From Marseilla massiliensis (GTDB lineage: Bacteria > Bacteroidota > Bacteroidia > Bacteroidales > Bacteroidaceae): a DNA stretch of 64,000 nucleotides. The translations under genes and the position numbers were made by a program. This document shows positions 35,414 through 44,596 of the stretch, piece after piece. The first letter of the stretch is position 1. Each line of letters begins with the position of its first letter. The DNA lies in assembly GCF_016899955.1 (NCBI RefSeq), contig NZ_JACJJL010000014.1:43910-107909 (forward strand), in the 5' to 3' direction. The notes beneath the pieces are model-generated. The model ran no database searches, was not told where the DNA came from, and was given only the letters and a program-made list of their open reading frames with translations.

Positions 35414-37621
35414 ATGAGAAAGATATTCATCGCAATGCTTGCCGCATGGTGGGCAGCATTGCAGGCGGTGGCCATACTGGCTGTGACCGACAAGATGTCG
35501 GCCTATGTGAGGGAGGCGGCAGCCATGTCGAAAACAAAGAAAAAGGCTGCCCCGGGTGAGGGCCAAATGCTCATGACGGCCTTTGTGAGCATAGACACCA
35601 CTGCCGCCGACAGCATACTGGCAGCCAACGGGTGCCGTGTCTACGACAGGAGTGAAGACATTTACATCGTGACCGTGCCTGTCGGCCGGCTCGAGTCGCT
35701 TGCGTCGGCTGCCTGCGTAAGGCGCATCGAGGCTTCACGACCGTGCCGCGCGTCGATGGACACCACGGCAACGCTGGTCGGGGCTACGCCAGTATACGAT
35801 GGCCTGTGGCTGCCACAGGCATACACCGGCGACGGCGTTGTGGTCGGAGTGATGGACATCGGCTTTGACGTTACCCACCCTACGTTCTACGACTCCACCG
35901 CCACCAAGTACCGCATAAGCGCATTCTGGGACCAGCTTGACCCCGAGACGGACACAAGCCGCTTGCCCGTGGGGCGCGAATACAGGGGCACCGACGCCAT
36001 CATTGGCAAAGGCCACTCAACCGACGGGCTGCAACAGACGCACGGCACCCACACCGCCGGCATTGCGGCTGGCAGCGGTTACGACTCGCCATACCGCGGA
36101 ATGGCATACGAGAGCGTCCTCTGCCTGGTGAGCAACGCCGTAAGCAACGACCTCAACCTGATTGCCCCCGACGACACATACAAGTATACATCGGCCACCG
36201 ACGCGCTCGGTTTCAAGTACATCTTCGACTATGCAGCCACACGCGGGATGCCCTGCGTGGCATCGTTCAGCGAAGGCTCGGTGCCGGAATACAACCGCTC
36301 GGACAGCCTCTACAGCCGATATCTCGAGCGACTGACCGGCCCGGGGCGCATCATCGTGGCCTCGGCAGGCAACGAGTCGGTCTACCTCAACTATGTAGAC
36401 AAGCCTGCCGGCAGGCCCGAAGCCGGCTCCTGCCTATACAGCCAAGAAAACCAGGCCGGCTTCTTCGTCGAGGCCAACGGCCCGTTCTGCCTCAATTTCA
36501 TATCCTGCGGAAGCCCCGCCAACGACACCACCACCGTTGGTTCATGGCAATGCCGGCCCGACTCCGCCACCGTGGTAAGCATCAGGCTCGGCAACGGCAG
36601 CCATGGATGCACGGCCACCATAGAGCGTTACGCCGCGGCCACGGCCACCCGCGACAGCATCTACCACGTGGCTATCGCATGCGACACGCCGCTCAGCTCT
36701 GCCGGGGTGCTGGCCGTGACGGTGAGCGGGGCCGCAACCGACGCATCGCTGCGGTGCTATTCGCCCGCGATGTTTATCAACGGCATGGCCGAGGGCGCCC
36801 CGGCCGACGCCGAAACGAGCCACAACATACACGCACCGGCATGCTTCGGGGCTGTTGTGGCCGTAGGGGCCACCATCCACCGCACGGGATTCACCAACTA
36901 CCAAGGCCAATACTTCGACTACAGCCAGCCCGGCCGCAACGACGGGGTGCGCTCATACTACTCTTCTGTGGGCCCCACGATGGACGGATTGACCAAGCCC
37001 GACGCCATGGCACCGGGCGACAACATCGTGTCGGCATACAGCAGCTACTATGAAGAGAGCAATCCCGAGGCATCGGACATACGCTCCGACGTGGCCCGCT
37101 TCGGCTTCAATGGGCGCACTTACGCCTGGAACTCAAACACCGGCACATCTATGGCCACCCCGGTTGTTGCCGGGGCAATAGCGCTGTGGCTGCAGGCGTG
37201 CCCACGGCTGACGCCGGCCGATGTCAAAGACGTGCTCAGCCATACGTGCCGCCGCCCGGAGGACGGGCTCGACTATCCCAACAACCAATACGGCCACGGC
37301 GAGATTGACACTCACCACGGGCTGCTCTACCTGCTCGGCATCGACGACATTGAAGGCCTGGCCACCAATTCGCCTGCTCGCCTGCGTGCAGCCATATCCC
37401 CCGAAGGAATGCTAAAGCTATGCCTCGACAAAGCCCCGGCGAGACGAATAAGCCTGCGGCTGTTCGCCATCAACGGCCAATCGGTGATGGAGCACACGCT
37501 GGATGCCGGGCAGACAAACACGTTCAGCATCGACGTATCCTCACTGCCCCACGGCATTTACGCCCTGCAGGCAAACAGCGAAGAGCCAGGCGTGAGCGGG
37601 TCGATACTTGTAAGGCGATGA
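35414..37621 (+). CDS. Exported subtilisin-family (S8) serine protease
   Basis: 735 residues. Signal peptide from MRKIFIAMLAAWW; catalytic triad Asp148 (GVMDIGFDVTHP), His210 (HGTHTAGIAAG) and Ser579 (NTGTSMATPVVAG), with the oxyanion-type ASAGN block (VASAGNESVYLN). A beta-sandwich of about 150 residues sits between the His and Ser parts. The tail (LRLFAINGQSVMEHTL, LPHGIYALQA) resembles a type A type-IX-secretion signal, so it is probably surface or secreted. Start 35414 is used because the frame upstream lies in the previous terminator. Confidence 0.9.
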   Translation: MRKIFIAMLAAWWAALQAVAILAVTDKMSAYVREAAAMSKTKKKAAPGEGQMLMTAFVSIDTTAADSILAANGCRVYDRSEDIYIVTVPVGRLESLASAACVRRIEASRPCRASMDTTATLVGATPVYDGLWLPQAYTGDGVVVGVMDIGFDVTHPTFYDSTATKYRISAFWDQLDPETDTSRLPVGREYRGTDAIIGKGHSTDGLQQTHGTHTAGIAAGSGYDSPYRGMAYESVLCLVSNAVSNDLNLIAPDDTYKYTSATDALGFKYIFDYAATRGMPCVASFSEGSVPEYNRSDSLYSRYLERLTGPGRIIVASAGNESVYLNYVDKPAGRPEAGSCLYSQENQAGFFVEANGPFCLNFISCGSPANDTTTVGSWQCRPDSATVVSIRLGNGSHGCTATIERYAAATATRDSIYHVAIACDTPLSSAGVLAVTVSGAATDASLRCYSPAMFINGMAEGAPADAETSHNIHAPACFGAVVAVGATIHRTGFTNYQGQYFDYSQPGRNDGVRSYYSSVGPTMDGLTKPDAMAPGDNIVSAYSSYYEESNPEASDIRSDVARFGFNGRTYAWNSNTGTSMATPVVAGAIALWLQACPRLTPADVKDVLSHTCRRPEDGLDYPNNQYGHGEIDTHHGLLYLLGIDDIEGLATNSPARLRAAISPEGMLKLCLDKAPARRISLRLFAINGQSVMEHTLDAGQTNTFSIDVSSLPHGIYALQANSEEPGVSGSILVRR

Positions 37622-37769
37622 GCGACGGGCCCGACGCGGCTGCCACCTCAGCCAACGGCAACGCACCATAGCCCACCGACGCCTTACCAGTAGGGCGCTG
37701 CAACTGACTTGCAAAGGCAAGTCGCCATTGCCGTCCGGCAGGCGCCAGCCAACCATCTGATTGTCAACA

Positions 37770-37857
37770 CGTTGCAAAACATACCGTTTTGCTGCGCCAA
37801 ATGAGCCATATTGCAAGCCCGAACGGGCCGTTTTACAGTCCAATACGGCCCGTTCGG
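37770..37857. repeat. 4 x 22 bp intergenic element, copy 7
   Basis: Units start at 37770, 37792, 37814 and 37836; a weak fifth may follow. Units 3 and 4 form an inverted repeat with 14-bp arms (CCCGAACGGGCCGT at 37818-37831 and complement at 37845-37858). Between convergent genes. Confidence 0.9.
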
Positions 37858-37971
37858 GCATTGCAAAACTTGCGAACAGTACGGACATGCGGCCAGTGCA
37901 AGGAAAACGCCACGCCCGTTCACCGCCCGACAACACACCCTACCCCACACGGCCGACGTAACCATTGAAAT

Positions 37972-38000
37972 AAAAAAAGCCCGGACTGAAAGCCCGGGCA
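37972..38000 (-). terminator. Terminator of the beta-barrel gene
   Basis: Minus-strand GCCCGG / CCGGGC stem followed by a run of seven Ts. Confidence 0.85.
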
Positions 38001-38023
38001 CGTATCAAATAAACTTGCTTACG

Positions 38024-38611
38024 TCAGAATGTGTACTGCAAACCGAACGAAAGATCCTCGCCGTTGAGCTCAAAGCCGAACTCAGAACCATTCTTCATGC
38101 CATCACCGTCGGGCATGATGCACTTGTAGCCTAACCATCCCACCTTTGTGATGAGGGCCAGCTTGCCAGTCAGGTTCACCTTAACACCCGGACGAATGCC
38201 AATGTAGAAGCTGCTGTTCTTGGTCTCCACAGACGCAGTCTTGCCGTTGCCCAAGTCTGTCGAAGTCTCCTGCTTGCTGGTAGCATAGCCAATCCCGCCA
38301 TCAAGGAACAGGCTCGCGCGCTCCCACTTGACGAAAGTCCAACGTGCATAAGGCTCGATGGAGAAACCGTTGGTCTTGAAATCACCTTTCTTAGAGTGGT
38401 TGTAGCCCAGCCCTATACCAACTGCCAAGTTGTCGCTGAGGTTATAACCTATCTCAGGAGTAATGTAAAACGTTGTCTTAGCATCAACATCCACGCCCTC
38501 GGCATGGGCTTCCTTGCTTGAACCGATGCCGATTCCGCCTCCTACATAAACCTGTGCGCTTGCTGCAACTGTTGCAACCAAAAGCGCAACCATCATCATT
38601 ACTTTCTTCAT
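38024..38611 (-). CDS. Outer-membrane beta-barrel protein (porin-like)
   Basis: 195 residues. Signal peptide MKKVMMMVALLVATVAASAQ, then alternating strands (VYVGGGIGIGSS, TFYITPEIGYNL, AVGIGLGYNHSKKG, SIEPYARWTF, FYIGIRPGVKVNL) ending in the terminal aromatic strand SFGLQYTF typical of BamA-recognised barrels. Size suggests an eight-stranded barrel. Function unknown. Confidence 0.85.
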   Translation of the reverse strand: MKKVMMMVALLVATVAASAQVYVGGGIGIGSSKEAHAEGVDVDAKTTFYITPEIGYNLSDNLAVGIGLGYNHSKKGDFKTNGFSIEPYARWTFVKWERASLFLDGGIGYATSKQETSTDLGNGKTASVETKNSSFYIGIRPGVKVNLTGKLALITKVGWLGYKCIMPDGDGMKNGSEFGFELNGEDLSFGLQYTF

Positions 38612-38646
38612 AATCTAAACTATTTGTTGAATGTATAAGTGTGATG

Positions 38647-38677
38647 CAAAGATAAACAAGTTATTTTTATCGACAAA
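38647..38677 (-). promoter_or_regulatory. Promoter of the beta-barrel gene
   Basis: Minus-strand TATCTTTG (38647-38654) and TTTG (38674-38677), 19 bp apart. Confidence 0.78.
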
Positions 38678-38780
38678 ATTTAATTTAAATATTTTTTCAT
38701 ACAATATGTTTTTATTGCTTCAATTGCTTTAAGGAATGTTTAAAATGCCGGTTTTGCTTGCCCGTTTCGCGATATTTGAC

Positions 38781-38788
38781 TAACTTTG
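38781..38788 (+). promoter_or_regulatory. Promoter of the NUDIX gene
   Basis: TAACTTTG, 24 bases before the ATG at 38813. Confidence 0.7.
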
Positions 38789-38812
38789 AAAATCAATAAC
38801 CGACAACAACTT

Positions 38813-39361
38813 ATGGACAAACGTGACATGAAATGGCGCACTATAAAGAGCGACTACATCATTCGCAGACCGTGGCTGACGGCACGGCGCGACACGGTAG
38901 AACTGCCCGACGGCACCGTCAACGATGAATATTATGTTTTGGAATACCCCGACTGGATCAACGTCATCGCCATCACAGCCGAAGGAATGTTTGTGCTTGT
39001 CAGGCAATACCGCCACGGCATAGGTCAGACATGCCACGAGATAGTGGCCGGAGTGATGGAGCAGGGCGAGCAGCCCGAGGCCGCCGCACGCCGCGAACTG
39101 ATGGAGGAGACGGGCTTCGGGGGCGGCACGTGGCGCGAAACAATGGTCGTCTCGCCCAATGCCAGCACCGTGACAAACGTCACCCACTGCTTCGTGGCCA
39201 CCGGAGTGGAGCGCATCGGAAGCCAGCACCTTGACCCGACGGAAGACATAGAAGTATGCTTGGTTAGCCGCGAAGAGATGCGCCGCATGCTCGAACAGGG
39301 GGAAATAAAGCAAGCGCTCATGGCCGCGCCACTGTGGCGGTACTTCGCCGAAAACCCATGA
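38813..39361 (+). CDS. NUDIX hydrolase (ADP-ribose pyrophosphatase type)
   Basis: 182 residues. The NUDIX box spans residues 80-102 with the core RRELMEETGF; the preceding FVLVRQYRHGIGQ and YVLEYPDWINV are typical of ADP-ribose pyrophosphatases. Start at 38813 because the frame further upstream begins within the promoter box. Next gene starts 44 bases after the stop. Confidence 0.88.
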   Translation: MDKRDMKWRTIKSDYIIRRPWLTARRDTVELPDGTVNDEYYVLEYPDWINVIAITAEGMFVLVRQYRHGIGQTCHEIVAGVMEQGEQPEAAARRELMEETGFGGGTWRETMVVSPNASTVTNVTHCFVATGVERIGSQHLDPTEDIEVCLVSREEMRRMLEQGEIKQALMAAPLWRYFAENP

Positions 39362-39405
39362 CAGCGCCGCCAATGCCAACGAACCACATTATTTATTATA
39401 CGACA

Positions 39406-40812
39406 ATGAACAAAAAGCAACTATTCTTCGCCGTGGCAATAGCTCTGGCTGCCCCGGCAAACGCCCAGAACAAGGCGGGAGGCATATCCAAGTCAATGCT
39501 CGACGAGATACGCAGCAGCCAGAAAATGACCACAAGCGACCGCGCATTGGCCAACGCCATTGCCGCCAACTCTATCGAGACACTGGCCCGCAACCATGCC
39601 AATGCAGGCGCAATAGACACTTACTTCAGCGTTGAGACGCCCGCACAGAGCATCACCGACCAGCAACAGTCGGGCCGGTGCTGGATGTTCAGCGGCATGA
39701 ACGTGCTCAGGTCGGCCTTCGCCCAGCGCACCGACTCGCTAAGGGTGGAGTTCTCGCAGGCCTATCTCTTCTTCTACGACCAGCTGGAGAAAGCCAACCT
39801 CTTCCTGCAAGGAGTGGTCGACAACGCCGACAAGCCGATGGACGACACGCGCGTTCAGTTCTTCTTCAAGAACCCGATAAGCGACGGAGGCACCTTCTGC
39901 GGAGTGGCAGACCTTGCCGACAAGTACGGGCTCGTGCCGAAAGAAGTGATGCCCGAGACCTTTTCAAGCGACAACACCAGCCGCATGGCGTCTATAGTGG
40001 CCTCAAAGCTGCGCGAATACGGCCTGGAACTGCGCAATATGGTGGCCGAAGGGAAGTCGTCCAAAGACATAGAGACAGCCAAGAAGGGCATGCTCGGCAC
40101 CATATACCATATACTCTCGCTTACAATAGGCGAGCCCCCAGCCAGCTTCAGCTATGCCTTCAAGAACAAGGAAGGCCGCACGGTGGGACAGGCAAAGACA
40201 TACACGCCACTCGAATTCTACAAAGAGGTGGTCGGCGGGCCCATCAACGGCACGTTCATCATGGCGATGAACGACCCGCGCAGGCCCTACTACAAGACCT
40301 ACGAGGTTGAGTATGACCGCCACACATACGACGGCCACAACTGGAAATACATCAACCTGCCCATGGACGACATAGAGCAGATGGCCATAGCGTCGCTCAA
40401 AGACGGGCGCAAACTGTACAGTTCATACGACGTGGGCAAGTTCCTCGACCGCAAACGCGGCTATGCCGACCCTGCCAACTATGACTACGCATCGCTCATG
40501 GGCACCACTTTCGGCATGGACAAGGCGGCCCGCATAAGCACGTACGACAGCGGATCGACCCACGCCATGACCCTTACCGCAGTCGACCTGGACAGCAACG
40601 GCAAGGCAAAGAAATGGAAGGTGGAAAACAGCTGGGGCGCTGAGTGGAGCCAGCAAAAGGGGTATCTGATAATGTCGGACACATGGTTCCGCGAATATAT
40701 GTTCCGCCTGGTGGTCAACAAGAAGTACGTTCCGGCAAAGATATTGAAGCTGAGCGAGCAAGAACCCATAATGGTAATGCCCGAAGACCCGCTCTTTGCC
40801 GAAGACAAATAA
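39406..40812 (+). CDS. Exported C1-family peptidase (aminopeptidase C / bleomycin hydrolase type)
   Basis: 468 residues. Signal peptide MNKKQLFFAVAIALAAPANAQ. Papain-type triad Cys92 (QQSGRCWMFSGMN), His386 (GSTHAMTLTAVD) and Asn408 (KVENSWGAEW). Cytosolic PepC has no signal peptide; this exported form is common in Bacteroidales. Likely finishes peptide digestion in the periplasm. A small barrel-like gene follows nine bases downstream. Confidence 0.92.
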   Translation: MNKKQLFFAVAIALAAPANAQNKAGGISKSMLDEIRSSQKMTTSDRALANAIAANSIETLARNHANAGAIDTYFSVETPAQSITDQQQSGRCWMFSGMNVLRSAFAQRTDSLRVEFSQAYLFFYDQLEKANLFLQGVVDNADKPMDDTRVQFFFKNPISDGGTFCGVADLADKYGLVPKEVMPETFSSDNTSRMASIVASKLREYGLELRNMVAEGKSSKDIETAKKGMLGTIYHILSLTIGEPPASFSYAFKNKEGRTVGQAKTYTPLEFYKEVVGGPINGTFIMAMNDPRRPYYKTYEVEYDRHTYDGHNWKYINLPMDDIEQMAIASLKDGRKLYSSYDVGKFLDRKRGYADPANYDYASLMGTTFGMDKAARISTYDSGSTHAMTLTAVDLDSNGKAKKWKVENSWGAEWSQQKGYLIMSDTWFREYMFRLVVNKKYVPAKILKLSEQEPIMVMPEDPLFAEDK

Positions 40813-40821
40813 ACATAAACT

Positions 40822-41493
40822 ATGGGCAAAAAGAAACTCTTTGCACTTGCACTTATCTCCTGCGCGCTCACTGCAAGCGCGCAGGAGACAATAGAAAAGC
40901 CGCTGCCCGCGCAACCAGAGCATCGCTTGGAGGCCCAGCCCGAGGCCGTGGCGATGAGCACGACGGACAGCCTGGCACTGCCACAGCTGACAGAGCGCGG
41001 CACAATATCGCGCTACACGCTGTGGGGACCGTTCGGAGGGTGGAACGACTGGAGCCTGCACAACGGGCTTAACGCCTCATTGTCGCTGTCGGCCACGGTG
41101 GGCCTGGGCGACAACGCGGGCTCGGGTTTCGCCCAAAGCGTGGCAATGATGTACGCCACCGAACTGGCCCCAAGGCTATCGCTGGCCTTCGGCGGCTACT
41201 ACTCACACTTCAACTGGGGCCCGGCCCAGTTCAACGACGCAGGCCTTACGGCCGTGCTGGGCTACCGCTTCAACGAACATTGGGAAGCGTATCTCTTCGG
41301 ACAGAAGTCGATAATGACGCCGAAGATGCCCATGCCACTGTATTACATGGGCGACTTCGGCGACAAGATAGGGGCTGAAGTGCGTTACAACGTCAACCGG
41401 TCGTTCAGCATCGGGGTCAGCGTTTGGCACCAGCGGGTGCCCGACGCCCACAGATTCATGCCTACGCCACGTACTTCAGGCGCAGGCTATTGA
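40822..41493 (+). CDS. Exported barrel-like protein, unknown
   Basis: 223 residues. Signal peptide MGKKKLFALALISCALTASAQ, a spacer, then alternating strands (LNASLSLSATVGLGDN, SLAFGGYYSHFNWGP, VLGYRFNEHWEAYLFG, SIGVSVWHQRVP) like an outer-membrane barrel. Probably co-transcribed with the C1 peptidase. Its last 32 bases overlap the end of the converging copper ATPase gene. Confidence 0.7.
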   Translation: MGKKKLFALALISCALTASAQETIEKPLPAQPEHRLEAQPEAVAMSTTDSLALPQLTERGTISRYTLWGPFGGWNDWSLHNGLNASLSLSATVGLGDNAGSGFAQSVAMMYATELAPRLSLAFGGYYSHFNWGPAQFNDAGLTAVLGYRFNEHWEAYLFGQKSIMTPKMPMPLYYMGDFGDKIGAEVRYNVNRSFSIGVSVWHQRVPDAHRFMPTPRTSGAGY

Positions 41494-43417
41494 GCACAAC
41501 GCTGACGCTGCTCATGGCCATCAGCGCGCTGGCCCACATCGGTGTGATCTGGAAATCGACCACGCCATAAAGCGCCCCGGCAGCCAGCGGTATGCAAACC
41601 ACATTATATATGAACGCCCAAAAGAGGTTTTGGCGAATCATGCCAACCGTCTTGCGTGACAGCCTTATGGCCTCGGGTATGCGGCGCAGGTCGGTTCCCA
41701 TGAGCGTCACCTGCGCAACGTCCATCGCAATGTCCGTTCCCTTGCCCATGGCAATGCTCACATCGGCGGCAGCAAGGGCCTGGCTGTCATTGATGCCGTC
41801 GCCCACCATGGCCACCTTGCGGCCCTCCGACTGCAATTTCCTTACCAAGTCTTCCTTGTCTTGCGGCATCACCTTGCTGCGATAGTGCCCTATTCCGGCC
41901 TTTGCCGCCCAGTAGGCGGCTGCCTCTTCGGTGTCGCCGCTCATCATGTATATGCTTATTCCCTCTGCCTTAAGTTCCTCGATGGCCTCGCGGGCGTGGG
42001 GTTTCAGCGTCTCGCGGCTTTCCAGCTGCGGGTCGTAGCTGTGTGCGCCGGCCGACACTCGGCCACCATCCTCGCCGCCACCGCCGCCATCGCGGGTATC
42101 GGGCTGACATCCGCCATCAGATATGATGGTCAGTGTGCCGGTCTTGTCGACCACCATCGCGTCTACCTTGCGCAGGTTTTCCAGGGCCGTGGCGTCTTTT
42201 ATCAGTATGCCAAGTCGGGCTGCCTTGCCTATGCCCACCATCAGGGCGGTTGGCGTGGCAAGCCCCATGGCGCACGGGCAGGCTATCACCAGCACCGAGA
42301 CGGCCGAGAGAATGGCACGCGGCATCATGGCCATGCCACCCACGGCGAGCCACACCACAAGCGTAACCACGGCTATGGCCAGCACCGTCGGCACAAATAT
42401 GAGCGCAATGCGGTCGACAACCCGCTGCACCGGAGCCTTGGAACCTTGGGCCTCCTGCACCATCTTTATGATGTTGGCAAGCACCGTCTTTGACCCCACG
42501 GCCTCGGCCTTGAATCGGAACAAGCCCTCGCGCACCACCGTTCCGGCCAGCACCCGCGCTCCCTTAGCCTTGGCCACGGGCTCCGGCTCGCCGCTTATCA
42601 TGCTCTCGTCGATGCGTGCCTCGCCACCGACCACGGTGCCGTCGACAGACACTTTCTCGCCTGCGCGCACCTCGACGGTGTCGCCCGGCTGCAACGCGGA
42701 AATGGGGGCGTCGGCCACAATGCCGCCGTCTACCAGGTGGGCCGTCTTCGGCGCAAGCCCCATCAGCGCCCTTATGGCCGAGGCCGTGCCCTTCTTGGCA
42801 CGCTCTTCCATGAGCCTTCCCGAGAGCACAAAGGTGACAATCATCACCGAGGCGTCATAATACGTATGCCACTCTATGCCACGCGAGCCCCAGAAAGCGT
42901 CGCCCCAGAAAGTGTTGAACACGCTGAGCAGAAACGAAACGCAGGTGCTCATGGCCACAAGGGTGTCCATGCCGGCCGATGCGTGCAGCGCCTGGCGCCA
43001 TGCGGTGGCGTAGAACTGGCGCCCGCAATATACAAGGTTGAGCAGCGAGATGACCATCATCAGCTGGTTGGCGGCGTCGGTTCCGCCAACGCTCACCCAC
43101 CTCATAGACAGGCACATGGTGGCCACGGCAAACAGCCACGAGGCAATCACGCGGCGGCGCAGCAACACATAGCCCCGGCGTTCGATGGCCTCTACGTTGC
43201 GGTCTTCCTCAATCACCATATCATAGCCAATGGCCCCAAGCTCTTCTTTCATACGTTCGAGCGTGATGCGCTGCGGGTCGTACTCAACGAGGGCGGTTCT
43301 CGAAGGCAGGTTTACGGCGGCCGAGGCCACCCCGTCGAGCGAACGCAGCTTGCGCTCTACGTTGGCCGAACACCCGGCACACATCATGCCGAGAACGGCA
43401 ATTGTCTTTTTTTCCAT
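41462..43417 (-). CDS. Copper-type P1B ATPase with shortened nucleotide-binding domain
   Basis: 651 residues. N-terminal HMA domain with GMMCAGC (Cys13, Cys16); membrane metal site CPC at 380-382; YN in the seventh helix (FIYNVVCIP) and MxxSS in the eighth (MAMSSVSVV), all as in Cu(I) exporters. Actuator loop SGEPEP, phosphorylation DKTGTLT from 424, SGD near 493 and GDGIND at 539-544 are present. Only about 40 residues, glycine-rich (DGGGGGEDGG), separate DKTGTLT from LKPHAREAI, where about 120 would hold the ATP-binding N domain with its HP motif. So the canonical nucleotide pocket is missing. Regulator at 43853-44440 is next upstream. Confidence 0.88.
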   Translation of the reverse strand: MEKKTIAVLGMMCAGCSANVERKLRSLDGVASAAVNLPSRTALVEYDPQRITLERMKEELGAIGYDMVIEEDRNVEAIERRGYVLLRRRVIASWLFAVATMCLSMRWVSVGGTDAANQLMMVISLLNLVYCGRQFYATAWRQALHASAGMDTLVAMSTCVSFLLSVFNTFWGDAFWGSRGIEWHTYYDASVMIVTFVLSGRLMEERAKKGTASAIRALMGLAPKTAHLVDGGIVADAPISALQPGDTVEVRAGEKVSVDGTVVGGEARIDESMISGEPEPVAKAKGARVLAGTVVREGLFRFKAEAVGSKTVLANIIKMVQEAQGSKAPVQRVVDRIALIFVPTVLAIAVVTLVVWLAVGGMAMMPRAILSAVSVLVIACPCAMGLATPTALMVGIGKAARLGILIKDATALENLRKVDAMVVDKTGTLTIISDGGCQPDTRDGGGGGEDGGRVSAGAHSYDPQLESRETLKPHAREAIEELKAEGISIYMMSGDTEEAAAYWAAKAGIGHYRSKVMPQDKEDLVRKLQSEGRKVAMVGDGINDSQALAAADVSIAMGKGTDIAMDVAQVTLMGTDLRRIPEAIRLSRKTVGMIRQNLFWAFIYNVVCIPLAAGALYGVVDFQITPMWASALMAMSSVSVVLNSLRLKYVA

Positions 43418-43655
43418 TTCAGTCCTTTCGTTATATTGTCAATTACAGTTGCCAGCGCCATCGCCCCACGGCTTTTAGCAAATGCAATGGGCGCGCGGCA
43501 GCTTTCTGGTTGCGAAATTAATGAAAATAAACCGTTGCCTTGTTACGGAATGATGGAAAAGAATTACAAGTTTATGGAATGCCCCCTTTGGCGGGCAAGG
43601 AGGCCGCCCCACAGACAGGCGGGAATGCAAAACAAATTTGACATTTGCCTTGCTG

Positions 43656-43743
43656 CGTTGCAACAAGGGCCGTTTTGCAACTCAAAACAGGCCGAACGGC
43701 GCAACCGAACGGGCCATACGGGCCATCCAGACGGGCTGTTTTG
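43656..43743. repeat. 4 x 22 bp intergenic element, copy 8
   Basis: Units start at 43656, 43678, 43700 and 43722 (TGCAACAAGGGCCGTTTTG and AGACGGGCTGTTTTG cores). Between the copper ATPase and its presumed regulator. Confidence 0.9.
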
Positions 43744-43852
43744 GAAAGCGTTGCGATGTTGCCGCCAACCCACTGGGGCACAGGCTGTTGCGCCGGCGGG
43801 GCACTAACGGCAAAAAAACTTACACATTGCGGTGTGACATCATGCCCCGGCC

Positions 43853-44440
43853 TCAGCCTTGCTGCCCACGCCCCACATCATCGATAGCCCGCAAACCGCT
43901 TCCCTTGCTGGCCTTGAACTGCGACGGCGTCATGCCCGTGACGGCCTTGAACTGCGTGCTCAGGTAAGCGGCACTCGAATAATTGAGCTCCAATGCAATC
44001 TCGGCCAGCGACTTTTCGCCATAAAACAGCAGTTCCTTAACCCGCTCCACACGCTGCAATATGAAGTAGCGCTCGATGGTAACGCCCGTCACCTCGGAGA
44101 AAAGCTTGCTCAAAGCGCTGTAGTCGGAGCCCAAACGAGCTGACAGGTAAGCCGAGAGGTTCACGTCGGGCAGCCCGCCGCGATAATGCACCAGATGGAT
44201 GATGGCCGTGCGTATGCGGTCGACAGTCTGCTCCCGAGGGTCGCCAAGCAGTTCAAAACCAAGCCTGCCGAGCGCCTCCGACAGCTCAGCGCGGAGCCCG
44301 GGGGGCAAGCTGCCGGCCACTGTCACCACCCCCAGCTCAACCGACAGGGGCCTGACGCCCATGCCCGATAGCAGGTTGGCTACCGCCATGCGGCACCTGT
44401 CGCACACCATGTTCTTTATATATAATGTAGTATCTGACAT
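43853..44440 (-). CDS. HMA-AraC fusion regulator next to the copper ATPase
   Basis: 195 residues. The first 70 form a heavy-metal-associated (HMA)-like ferredoxin fold with YIKNMVCDRC, Cys13 and Cys16 in the metal position. The rest is an AraC-type DNA-binding domain (LSAYLSARLGSDYSALSKLF, LAEIALELNYSSAAYLSTQF, TGMTPSQFKA). Such fusions occur in Bacteroidales; the obvious inference is a copper-sensing activator of the neighbouring ATPase. Start at 44440 follows a promoter box; the upstream frame lacks similarity. Confidence 0.85.
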   Translation of the reverse strand: MSDTTLYIKNMVCDRCRMAVANLLSGMGVRPLSVELGVVTVAGSLPPGLRAELSEALGRLGFELLGDPREQTVDRIRTAIIHLVHYRGGLPDVNLSAYLSARLGSDYSALSKLFSEVTGVTIERYFILQRVERVKELLFYGEKSLAEIALELNYSSAAYLSTQFKAVTGMTPSQFKASKGSGLRAIDDVGRGQQG

Positions 44441-44497
44441 AAACAAAAAAACGCTAACGGCACACCGCAACGCCGGGCCATGCGCCGTTGTTGACTG

Positions 44498-44505
44498 CAA
44501 AAGTA
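44498..44505 (-). promoter_or_regulatory. Promoter of the HMA-AraC regulator
   Basis: TACTTTTG on the minus strand, about 60 bases before the ATG. Confidence 0.65.
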
Positions 44506-44558
44506 ACAAAAAGCCGCGAAAATAGAGTTGATGGCATTGCCTTTTCAAAATAAATACG

Positions 44559-44566
44559 TATTTTTG
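44559..44566 (+). promoter_or_regulatory. Promoter of the TPR protein
   Basis: TATTTTTG, 30 bases before the ATG at 44597. Confidence 0.62.
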
Positions 44567-44596
44567 CCATAAAAAAACAACGGTACTATTTACGAC

